A stretch of DNA of 64,000 bases, taken from positions 1-64,000 of the forward strand of contig QQVE01000046.1 in assembly GCA_003389325.1 (NCBI GenBank), given 5' to 3'. Position numbers and translations under genes: made by a program. Below are positions 49,956 through 57,241 of the stretch, piece after piece. Source of the DNA: Planctomycetota bacterium (lineage in GTDB: Bacteria; Planctomycetota; Planctomycetia; Pirellulales; PALSA-1355). How positions within the stretch are numbered: position 1 is the stretch's first letter; each line of letters begins with the position of its first letter. Below the pieces are notes generated by a model. It was not told the DNA's origin. It made no database searches and saw nothing but the letters and a program-made list of their open reading frames with translations.

Positions 49956-50771
49956 ATGAAAGAGAAACTTACCGTCATCATTCCCTGCAAGAACGAACGG
50001 CTGAACATTCGGCCCTGCGTGCTTTCGGCGAAGCTGGTGGCAGACGAAGTGCTGGTGGCCGATTCCGGCTCGACCGACGGCTCGCTCGACATCGTCCGCG
50101 AAATTGGTGGCTGCCGCATCGTGGAGCGCGAGTACATCAACTCCGGCAACTTCAAGAACTGGGCCATCCCCCAGGCCACGCATCCCTGGGTGCTGATCGT
50201 CGACTCCGACGAGCGCGTCAGCGACGGCCTGGCCCGAGAGATCAACGCTCTGCTCGCCGAAGGACCCACCCGCGACGGATACCATATCTATCGCGAGAAC
50301 TATTTCCTCGGGCACCACATTCGCCACGCCGGCTGGGGCGCCGACAAGGTGCTGCGTTTGTTCCGGCGCGACCTGGGACGCTACGAGGGCGAAAGCGACC
50401 ACGCCGAAGTGCACGTCCGCGACGGAAACGTCGGCTACTTGAGACATCGCCTTTTGCACTACACGTACTGGAGCTACGACCAGTACTTCCGCAAGCTGCA
50501 CCGCTACACGGTGCAAGGCGCCCAGAACAAATACGCCGCCGGCAAGCGGGCCAGCTTCTGGCAAATGCTGCTGGCCCCGCCGCTACGATTCCTGCATTGC
50601 TACATCTTCCGACTGGGCTTTCTCGACGGGCTGGCCGGCCTGCAGATCAGCGCGCTGACGGGCATGTCGTCATTTATCAAGCAGTTGCGTCTGTGGGAGA
50701 TGGAGCACCGCCTCGACCAGCCCGATCCGGAGGCCGAACACGCCGCAGACCAGTCGCGTCACGCCGCCTGA
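49956..50771 (+). CDS. GT2-family glycosyltransferase, WaaE-like
   Basis: 271 aa. Clear GT-A fold: LTVIIPCKNERLNIRPC, VADSGSTDGSLDIVREIG and VLIVDSDERVSDGL, then GWGADKVLRLFRRDLGRYEG. This set resembles WaaE/KdtX beta-1,4-glucosyltransferases of the LPS core, which act on heptose I, so such a role is likely. The C-terminal half has amphipathic helices and a hydrophobic stretch (RFLHCYIFRLGFLDGLAG) suggesting membrane association. ATG 49956 is 4 nt past the hldE stop. It ends with a Glu/Asp-rich tail. Confidence 0.88.
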   Translation: MKEKLTVIIPCKNERLNIRPCVLSAKLVADEVLVADSGSTDGSLDIVREIGGCRIVEREYINSGNFKNWAIPQATHPWVLIVDSDERVSDGLAREINALLAEGPTRDGYHIYRENYFLGHHIRHAGWGADKVLRLFRRDLGRYEGESDHAEVHVRDGNVGYLRHRLLHYTYWSYDQYFRKLHRYTVQGAQNKYAAGKRASFWQMLLAPPLRFLHCYIFRLGFLDGLAGLQISALTGMSSFIKQLRLWEMEHRLDQPDPEAEHAADQSRHAA

Positions 50772-50793
50772 ACTTCGTCCCGATAGAGTTTCG

Positions 50794-51855
50794 ATGTCTG
50801 CTCAACCGACAACCTCACATCCGAAGCGCATCTTGCTGGTGCGCAACGACCGTATCGGCGACCTGGTCCTAACCCTGCCGGCCATGGAGGCCGTGCGCCG
50901 CCACTGGCCCGACGCGCACCTGACCGCGCTGGTGAGCCCGTATGCCGGCCCGCTGCTGCTGGGTCAGGATGCCGTCGACGACGTCATGTACGACGAGCCG
51001 GCGCTGAAGGCCGGCCAGTTGGCCCGCCGGTTGCGTCCCCTGCAATTCGACGCGGCGCTGGTCTTCAACACGAACACGCGCAATTGCCTGGCCGTTTGGC
51101 GAGCGCGGATCCGGCAACGCGTCTGCTGGGCGTACAAGCCGGTGGGCTGGCTCACGGCCACGCACCGCGTGGCCCTGCGGCGCAGCCACCCACCGGTGCA
51201 CGAATCAGATTTCGCCCTGGCGTTCGTTCGCGCCCTGGGCTGCCCGGTCGAACCCCGCCCTGCCCTGCCCGCGTTCAAGATCGACCCGGCCGCCCGCAAG
51301 TGTGCCCTGGAACGCATCACCCGCTTGCTCGGCACCGGCGGTCCGCTGTTCGGCGTGCATCCGGGCAATCGGAACAGCGCCTACAACTGGCCCGCGGAGC
51401 GCTACAGTGCATTGGTCGCGCAACTCTCGAGGCATGGCCGCGTGCTGGTCACCGGCGGCCCCGGAGAGCACGCGCTGTTGGAAACAATCCGTCGCACGGC
51501 CGCCACGGCATATCCAGAGCGCGTGGCCTACTTGTGCGACCTTTCGCTGCTGGAATTGGCCGCCACAATTGCCGCACAAACCGTGCTGGTCGTATCGAGC
51601 ACCGGACCGATGCACCTGGCAGGGCTCGTGGGCACGCCGACGGTCGCACTGTTCAGCCCCCACCCGGCGCACGTGCCGGCCAAGTGGGCCCCGCTGGGCG
51701 ACAATCACACAATCTTGGTCGCGCCGTTGGCCGACGGCGAGGACCCCGAAGTCCCCCGCGAACGCGGTACCGAGTTGATGTCGCGCATCGCGCTGGACGA
51801 GGTGCTGCATGCCGCGCTCGACCATTGGCAACGCTCGCAAGCTCCGGCCGCCTGA
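50794..51855 (+). CDS. GT9-family heptosyltransferase
   Basis: 353 aa of the ADP-heptose:LPS heptosyltransferase family. The N-domain begins RILLVRNDRIGDLVLTLPAM, the C-domain holds FGVHPGNRNSAYNWPAERYS, VTGGPGEHALLETIRR and VVSSTGPMHLAGLVGTPTVA. It acts at the cytoplasmic face to add heptose to Kdo or to the first heptose. It and the WaaF-type gene at 53546 give two heptosyltransferases for the core; assignment to heptose I or another position is not possible from sequence alone. Confidence 0.9.
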   Translation: MSAQPTTSHPKRILLVRNDRIGDLVLTLPAMEAVRRHWPDAHLTALVSPYAGPLLLGQDAVDDVMYDEPALKAGQLARRLRPLQFDAALVFNTNTRNCLAVWRARIRQRVCWAYKPVGWLTATHRVALRRSHPPVHESDFALAFVRALGCPVEPRPALPAFKIDPAARKCALERITRLLGTGGPLFGVHPGNRNSAYNWPAERYSALVAQLSRHGRVLVTGGPGEHALLETIRRTAATAYPERVAYLCDLSLLELAATIAAQTVLVVSSTGPMHLAGLVGTPTVALFSPHPAHVPAKWAPLGDNHTILVAPLADGEDPEVPRERGTELMSRIALDEVLHAALDHWQRSQAPAA

Positions 51856-51895
51856 GACATCCGCCACCAGCCAACATCCCGGAGACCTCGCCTCG

Positions 51896-52882
51896 ATGAC
51901 CCGCTACGCTTGCTTCGACCGGCAACAGATCGCGCTGGCAGACCTCGCCGAGCGGGGGCACGACTTGCACGCTGCCGACTGTAAGCCGCTCGACGCACGG
52001 TTCGAGCCGTATCGCCACCCCGAGTTCGCGGATCTGGTCGACCGCCTGGTCCGCGCTCGCCGCGAGCGCCGGCCCGTGATCCTGATGATGGGCGCCCACG
52101 CCATCAAGCTCGGCCTGTCGCGTTACCTGGTCGACTTGATCGAGCGCGACCTGGTGACGCACGTGGCCACCAACGGCGCGGGCATCATCCACGACTTCGA
52201 ACTGGCTGCCGGCGGAGGCACCAGCGAAGACGTCAGCAAGTGGATTGCACGGGGCCAGTTCGGACTCTGGCAGCAGACCAGCCGCTTGAACGACGTCGTG
52301 CTGCAAGCCGCCAATCGCCGCGAGGGGTTGGGCGAAGCCGCGGGGCGCACGATCGAAGAAAAGCAGTTCCCGTTTCGCCACTTGAGCATTGCCGCCGCCG
52401 GATGGCGCCACGGGGTGCCGGTCACCTCGCACGTGGGCATCGGCAGCGACATCATCCATTCGCATCCCAACTGCGACGGGGCCGCGCTAGGCGCGGCCAG
52501 CTACACCGACTTTCTGATCTTTGCCCACAGCGTGTCAGGCCTCGAAGGCGGCGTGTTCTTGAACGTCGGCTCCGCCGTCACGGGCCCGGAAGTCTATCTC
52601 AAGGCCCTCTCGATGGCCCGCAACGTGGCCCATCAGCGCGGGCAGCGCATCGCCGATATCACGACCGGCGTGTTCGACCTGGTCGACCTGCCGTCCAGCT
52701 TTCGACAGGGCCCGCCAGGCAAGGACCATCCGCTGTACTACTATCGCCCTTGGAAAACGATCCTGGTGCGGACGGTGGCCGACGGCGGACAGAGCTACTA
52801 CTTCTCCGGGGACTTGCGCAGCACGCTCCCCACTCTCTGGCACAACCTGACCCAAGCGGCCCGACGTGCCCGCGCCGCATAA
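51896..52882 (+). CDS. deoxyhypusine synthase-like protein within the heptose cluster
   Basis: 328 aa from ATG 51896; the frame is open further upstream. It is not a known LPS enzyme. Several segments parallel deoxyhypusine synthase: THVATNGAGIIHDFELA (like the early Gly-rich NAD-side motif), GVPVTSHVGIGSDIIHSHP with DGAALG, FLNVGSAVTGPEV, and near the end RPWKTILVRTV then YYFSGDLRSTLPTL, where DHS has its catalytic SWGK followed by an Asp/Pro motif. K287 would match the DHS catalytic Lys. It lies 22 nt upstream of gmhB, where a sedoheptulose-phosphate isomerase (GmhA) might be expected; no SIS-type GmhA signature is seen here. Function unknown. Confidence 0.75.
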   Translation: MTRYACFDRQQIALADLAERGHDLHAADCKPLDARFEPYRHPEFADLVDRLVRARRERRPVILMMGAHAIKLGLSRYLVDLIERDLVTHVATNGAGIIHDFELAAGGGTSEDVSKWIARGQFGLWQQTSRLNDVVLQAANRREGLGEAAGRTIEEKQFPFRHLSIAAAGWRHGVPVTSHVGIGSDIIHSHPNCDGAALGAASYTDFLIFAHSVSGLEGGVFLNVGSAVTGPEVYLKALSMARNVAHQRGQRIADITTGVFDLVDLPSSFRQGPPGKDHPLYYYRPWKTILVRTVADGGQSYYFSGDLRSTLPTLWHNLTQAARRARAA

Positions 52883-52904
52883 CTCACTCTGAGGGAGCTT
52901 CCCT

Positions 52905-53549
52905 GTGACTCGACGAGCCATTTTTCTCGACCGCGATGGAACGCTCAACGTCGACGTCGGCTTTACACATCGCGTCGAAGACCTGGTGCTTGAAGCCAAC
53001 GTCGGCGCCGGCTTGCGACACCTGCAAGCCTTGGGCTTCGAGCTGATCATCACGACCAACCAGTCGGGCATCGCGCGTGGCCATTTCAGTGAGGCCGAAA
53101 TGCACGCCTTCAACGAGGCGCTGTGCGACCTGCTCACCGGTGGCGGCATCCGCATCGCCGGCATCTACCACTGCCCGTTCCATCCGACGGCCGGACGCGG
53201 CAGCTACCGCCGCGAGTCGGAGCTGCGCAAGCCCCGTCCGGGGATGTTGCTCACCGCCGCCAGCGAGCATCGGATCGACCTGGCGAGCAGTTTCGCCATT
53301 GGCGATCGACTGTCCGACGTGCTGGCCGGACAGGCGGCCGGTTGCCGTTCGATCCTGGTTCAAACAGGCATGGCCGGCCGCGACGAGCCGCACCTGACGG
53401 CCGAGCCTGACTTCGTAGCCGCCGATCTGGCCGACGCCGCCCGGTGGGTCGAGCGCGTCCTGCACCGCCGGCGTGACGCTCCCGTGCTGGGATCGGTACA
53501 CCTGGCGGGGTTCTCGCACCTGACCGCTGGGCGAGGAGTGGCTTGGTGA
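52905..53549 (+). CDS. gmhB: heptose-1,7-bisphosphate 7-phosphatase (GmhB-like HAD)
   Basis: 214 aa. HAD phosphatase with nucleophile FLDRDGTLNVDVGFTH, ITTNQSGIARGHFSE and the acidic motif AIGDRLSDVLAGQAAG. GmhB dephosphorylates heptose bisphosphate at C7 between the two HldE steps. The zinc loop keeps YHCPFHP, but where E. coli GmhB has a second Cys pair just before RKP, this has ESELRKPRPGML, so two of four zinc Cys are absent. GTG start at 52905 with GAGGGAG upstream. Overlaps the next gene by 4 nt (GTGA). The C-terminal ~25 residues have no counterpart I recognise. Confidence 0.88.
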   Translation: MTRRAIFLDRDGTLNVDVGFTHRVEDLVLEANVGAGLRHLQALGFELIITTNQSGIARGHFSEAEMHAFNEALCDLLTGGGIRIAGIYHCPFHPTAGRGSYRRESELRKPRPGMLLTAASEHRIDLASSFAIGDRLSDVLAGQAAGCRSILVQTGMAGRDEPHLTAEPDFVAADLADAARWVERVLHRRRDAPVLGSVHLAGFSHLTAGRGVAW

Positions 53550-54607
53550 ACATCGGCGTGTTCGTTCCCAACTGGATCGGCGATGCGGCGATGTGCACGC
53601 CGACCCTGCGCGCCTTGTCTCGCCGCTTTCCCGACGGCAACCTGGTCGGCATTATGCGTCCCTACGTCGTCGACGTGCTGGCCGGCACGCCCTGGCTGCG
53701 CGAGTCCATCATCTTCCATCACCGCGCGTCCCACCGCTCGGAGCGCACCTGGCAGGTGCTGCGCCGCATGCGGCACGCGCAGCTCGATGCGGTGGTGCTG
53801 CTGACCAATTCGATGCGCTCGGCCGCCCTGGCCTGGGCCAGCGGCGCCGGCACGCGCGTCGGCTACGCGCGCTACGGCCGCGGACCTCTGCTGACGCATC
53901 GGCTCTATTGCCCCCGCACGGGCTCTTTGGGTCTGCGGCGTCTTCCCTGGCCAGAGATCGACGCCTACCTGCAAGTCGCTTATGCCCTGGGATGCGAGCC
54001 CGAGTCGCCGCGCCTAGAACTAGCAACCCTACCCGAGGACGAGCGCGCCGCCGACGCCGTGTGGGAAAAGTGGAACCTGCCGCCGGGCGATCAGGTCGTG
54101 CTGCTCAACTCCAGCGGCGCGTACGGCGCGTCCAAGCTCTGGCCGAGCGAATACTTCGCCGAGCTGGCCGCGCGGCTGGCCTCGCGCAGAGGGCTGGCCG
54201 TGCTCGTGGTTTGCGGCCCCAACGAGCGAGACGTCGCTCGGCGAATCGTTCGCTTGGCGAATCATACGCGCGTCGTGAGCCTGGCCGACGAGCCCATCTC
54301 GATTGGCCTGACGAAGGCCTGCGTGCGCCGCAGCCGCCTCATGGTCACCACCGACAGCGGACCGCGTTTCTTCGCCGTCGCGTTCGACGTCCCCGTGATC
54401 ACGCTTTTCGGTCCCACCGACGTGGCCTGGACCCGCACGCACTCACCGCGCGAAGTGTGCCTGAACCACGACGTGCCCTGCGGCCCCTGCGGCAAGCGCA
54501 AGTGCCCGCTTAGCCACCACGATTGCATGCGGCAGTTGAGCGTCGACCGCGTGTTCGAGGCGGTCAAGCAGCAGCTAGACCATCGGCGGGTCGTTGAAGC
54601 GGCCTAA
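53546..54607 (+). CDS. waaF: lipopolysaccharide heptosyltransferase II-type (WaaF)
   Basis: 353 aa. The family motifs are IGVFVPNWIGDAAMCTPTLR, NSSGAYGASKLWPSEYFAEL, TTDSGPRFFAVAFDVPVITL and the Cys-rich end CGPCGKRKCPL with HHDCM, typical of WaaF. It adds the second heptose to the LPS inner core. The GTG at 53546 overlaps the gmhB stop by 4 nt, so translation is coupled. A TTG at 53543 is in frame but adds only one residue. Last gene of the LPS run. Confidence 0.92.
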   Translation: MNIGVFVPNWIGDAAMCTPTLRALSRRFPDGNLVGIMRPYVVDVLAGTPWLRESIIFHHRASHRSERTWQVLRRMRHAQLDAVVLLTNSMRSAALAWASGAGTRVGYARYGRGPLLTHRLYCPRTGSLGLRRLPWPEIDAYLQVAYALGCEPESPRLELATLPEDERAADAVWEKWNLPPGDQVVLLNSSGAYGASKLWPSEYFAELAARLASRRGLAVLVVCGPNERDVARRIVRLANHTRVVSLADEPISIGLTKACVRRSRLMVTTDSGPRFFAVAFDVPVITLFGPTDVAWTRTHSPREVCLNHDVPCGPCGKRKCPLSHHDCMRQLSVDRVFEAVKQQLDHRRVVEAA

Positions 54608-54651
54608 AGCAACAGGCGCGGCGTCAAATGCCGGTCGTCAGCGAGCGTCGC

Positions 54652-54870
54652 TTACAGCACGTGGACCGCGTTGACGACTTCCACGCCCGGCGCGGCATGC
54701 CGCACGATCTCTTGAGCGAGCTGCTTGTGATAGAAGCTAGTCGCTTCGCCGACGATCACCAGCGTGTCGTCGTCGCGATCGATGACCAACTCGCGCAGGG
54801 CATACACCTTGCTATCAGCGAGCGCCTGCTGCGCTTTGGCCTGCAGATCCTTTGCCGTTGCTACGGGCAT
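54652..54870 (-). CDS. BON-domain protein
   Basis: 72 aa, a single BON (OsmY/nodulation) domain: ALADSKVYALRELVIDRDDD, TLVIVGEATSFYHKQLAQEI and PGVEVVNAVHVL. BON domains bind phospholipid or other ligands, often in periplasmic or potassium-linked proteins; without a signal peptide this one should be cytoplasmic. ATG at 54870 is preferred (AGGAGGGG about 11 nt upstream) over a longer frame with a poor, Arg-rich extension. Its neighbours suggest no partner. Confidence 0.75.
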   Translation of the reverse strand: MPVATAKDLQAKAQQALADSKVYALRELVIDRDDDTLVIVGEATSFYHKQLAQEIVRHAAPGVEVVNAVHVL

Positions 54871-55111
54871 AAGACGTCGTTCCCCTCCTTGGAGATGAGC
54901 CGAACGAGTGCGGCCGCACACGTGGCGTCGGCGTACCACGACGCGGCTCGGCAAAACACTTTTCCTCTCGTGCCGGCCGGGAACCGCTTCGTCCAATGTA
55001 GTGCTCGGGGCTCAATTGTCAACCGAATCGCGCGCGGCGGGCGCCTGTGCCGCGCAACTGATCACTGGGGCACATCAACGCTAGCTGACGATTGGGTTCG
55101 CAAGCCAGCGG

Positions 55112-55765
55112 TTAGCTAATCTTGCCCGAGCTCTCGAGATAGGCGATCACTTCGTCGGCCAGCGCCTCGGCTTCCTTGGCGCCGGCGTCGAGCACCAACT
55201 CCGGCTTGGCGGGGGGCTCGTAAGGATCGTCGATGCCGGTAAAGCCCTTGATCTCGCCTGCCCGGGCTTTCTTGTACAAGCCCTTGGGATCGCGCTTTTC
55301 GCACACCTCGATCGGGGCATCGACGAACACTTCCACAAAGTCACCCTCGGACATCGATTCGCGAATCGAATCGCGGTCTCGGCGATAGGGACTGATAAAG
55401 GCGGTCAGCGTGAGCACGCCGGCATCGGCGAACAGCTTGGCCACGGCACCGATGCGGCGAATGTTCTCTTCGCGATCCTGGGCCGAGAAGCCCAGACCGA
55501 AACGCTTGGCGAACTCTTCGCCGTGCCGTTCCTTGAGCATGCCGGGGCCGGCGTTCAAGCCGTGGCGTACGTTGTCGCCATCCAACACGTAGCTCCGCAG
55601 GCCGCGCTTGTGCAGCTTGTGATCGACCAAGTTCGAGACCGTGCTCTTGCCGCACGCGCTCAAGCCGGTGAACCAGATCACGCAGCCGCGGTGGCCGTTA
55701 AGCTCCTCTCGCTCCTTGCGAGTTACGCTGTGTTCGTGCCAGTGGACGTTGGTGTCGTTAGCCAT
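55112..55765 (-). CDS. cysC: adenylylsulfate kinase
   Basis: 217 aa. APS kinase makes PAPS from adenylylsulfate in sulfate activation. P-loop [69 protein letters not shown] and [20 protein letters not shown] are all present, and the spacing matches the CysC family. ATG at 55765 ([18 protein letters not shown]) matches the usual N-terminus. No cysD/cysN genes are near. PAPS could serve sulfate reduction or sulfotransferases; the latter is attractive in planctomycetes but not shown here. Confidence 0.94.
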   Translation of the reverse strand: MANDTNVHWHEHSVTRKEREELNGHRGCVIWFTGLSACGKSTVSNLVDHKLHKRGLRSYVLDGDNVRHGLNAGPGMLKERHGEEFAKRFGLGFSAQDREENIRRIGAVAKLFADAGVLTLTAFISPYRRDRDSIRESMSEGDFVEVFVDAPIEVCEKRDPKGLYKKARAGEIKGFTGIDDPYEPPAKPELVLDAGAKEAEALADEVIAYLESSGKIS

Positions 55766-55912
55766 CTTTGCGCCTTTGCTCCCATTTTGCCAAACCGCTG
55801 ATATTTCCCGTACGTCAAGACGACGATCATAGCCCATCGGCCACCGCCGCGCATAGAGGAGCCGCCGCCTCCCCAGGGCCGCTCTAGCGGGGTAGTTCGG
55901 CGATCGCAATAC

Positions 55913-56992
55913 CTACTCGATGCCGGCCAATTCGCACAGATTGGCCGCCATCACCCCCTGCGGGCAGCTCCACACTAGAAAGAACAGGGCCTCGCGGCAC
56001 CAGCGTCCCGCTGGGTGTCCTACGACATAGCCCGAGCCCTTGGCGGCAGCCAGAGCTGCCTGGCTGGCACGCAGCACCAGGCTGTTGGCCTGCGTGCGCA
56101 GCTCGTCCTTCGAACAAGCTTCGTGGCCGCCGGCCAGCGAGAGGAGCAACTGTTCGACATCGGACAGTTCGTCGCGCAGCTCGGCAGCGGGTCCGGACAG
56201 ATCGGGACGCTTCTCGGCTTCGCCCTCCAGAAACTCGACGGCCGCCTTGGAGAGCCCGACGGCCAGCGTCGAGGTCTGCAAGCCTCCCGTGCTGGCGCCC
56301 GCACCCACTTTCATCACATCTTCGACGGGGCCTGCCAGCAGCCACTCCCGCCCCAGTTGCACGCCGTCGAGCCGCACTTCGCCGGTGTGACTGCCGGTCA
56401 GCCCGACCAATCGCGGCGGCGAGGGGATCGTCACGCCGGGCGCATCGGTCGGCAGCGCGATCAGAATCTGCCGCCCATCTTCTAGTTCGGCGCCGGTGAC
56501 GACGGTGCTGGCGTGCTGTGCCCCGGTGACCCAGGGCGAGAACCCCTCGAGCGTGAAACCGGCGTCGGTCTCGGTGGCCTGCAATGCGGGCTTGCGCAAA
56601 TGCCGCCGGCTGGTCGTCAGGTGCGAGATGCCCACGGTAGCGAACGCCTTGCCGGAGACCAGATCGGGCAGCAGGCGCTCTTTAAGCGGTTCGTTGTCGC
56701 TGCCGGCGATCCGCAGACAGGCACCGGTGCGCTGCGTGATGACGAAGGTCGTGGTCAAGCAAGCCGCCGACAGACGGAGGTAGCCCCGTGTGACGTCCAA
56801 CTCGCCCCACTCGCCGCCTCCCCACTGCTGCGGCATGAACCACTTGAATACTCCGGCCTGACCGCACAATTGCAGTTGTTCGCCGGGCCAGCCGTCGGTG
56901 CGGTCCAACTCAGCGCCCATCTCGACGAGTCTCTGGCAAAGCTGCTCGATCGCGGGCTCATCGGGACGCTGAATCGGGGGGATTTCGTTCAT
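55913..56992 (-). CDS. acyl-CoA dehydrogenase-family protein
   Basis: 359 aa. An alpha-beta-alpha ACAD layout: an N-terminal helical domain (ELDRTDGWPGEQLQLCGQAG, MPQQWGGGEWGE), beta domain with TVGISHLTTSRRHLRKP and FTLEGFSPWVTGAQHA, and a C-terminal helical bundle. The catalytic Glu segment of classical ACADs is not clearly recognisable, so it may be a relative with altered chemistry (for example a flavin monooxygenase-like member). It stands as a single gene 147 nt upstream of cysC on the same strand. Confidence 0.8.
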   Translation of the reverse strand: MNEIPPIQRPDEPAIEQLCQRLVEMGAELDRTDGWPGEQLQLCGQAGVFKWFMPQQWGGGEWGELDVTRGYLRLSAACLTTTFVITQRTGACLRIAGSDNEPLKERLLPDLVSGKAFATVGISHLTTSRRHLRKPALQATETDAGFTLEGFSPWVTGAQHASTVVTGAELEDGRQILIALPTDAPGVTIPSPPRLVGLTGSHTGEVRLDGVQLGREWLLAGPVEDVMKVGAGASTGGLQTSTLAVGLSKAAVEFLEGEAEKRPDLSGPAAELRDELSDVEQLLLSLAGGHEACSKDELRTQANSLVLRASQAALAAAKGSGYVVGHPAGRWCREALFFLVWSCPQGVMAANLCELAGIE

Positions 56993-57199
56993 AGACGGCC
57001 AACTACGTAGTCTCTATAATCTCGGCCAAGCGTTGTGCGGACTTCGTCGGCGGCGCCGGACTCGGGTCTTCGGTCGCTCGGCGCGACAAACGTCCTTCGC
57101 TCTAAATTTAGTGAAGCGGCTAAGGTCGGGCAACTTCCCGGTGGCACGAAGCCGAGGCGGACGGACTTTGTTGGGGTCGCTCCCCTTTTGTCGCCTCGT

Positions 57200-57205
57200 T
57201 ATAAT
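57200..57205 (+). promoter_or_regulatory. -10 box of glgP
   Basis: A perfect TATAAT 37 nt before the phosphorylase ATG at 57242; the -35 region (TCGCTC at 17 nt spacing) is poor. AAGGGG at 57228-57233 is a good ribosome site. Confidence 0.45.
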
Positions 57206-57241
57206 CCGTAGCTTCTCGCTGCTAGTAAGGGGTCCGATTTG

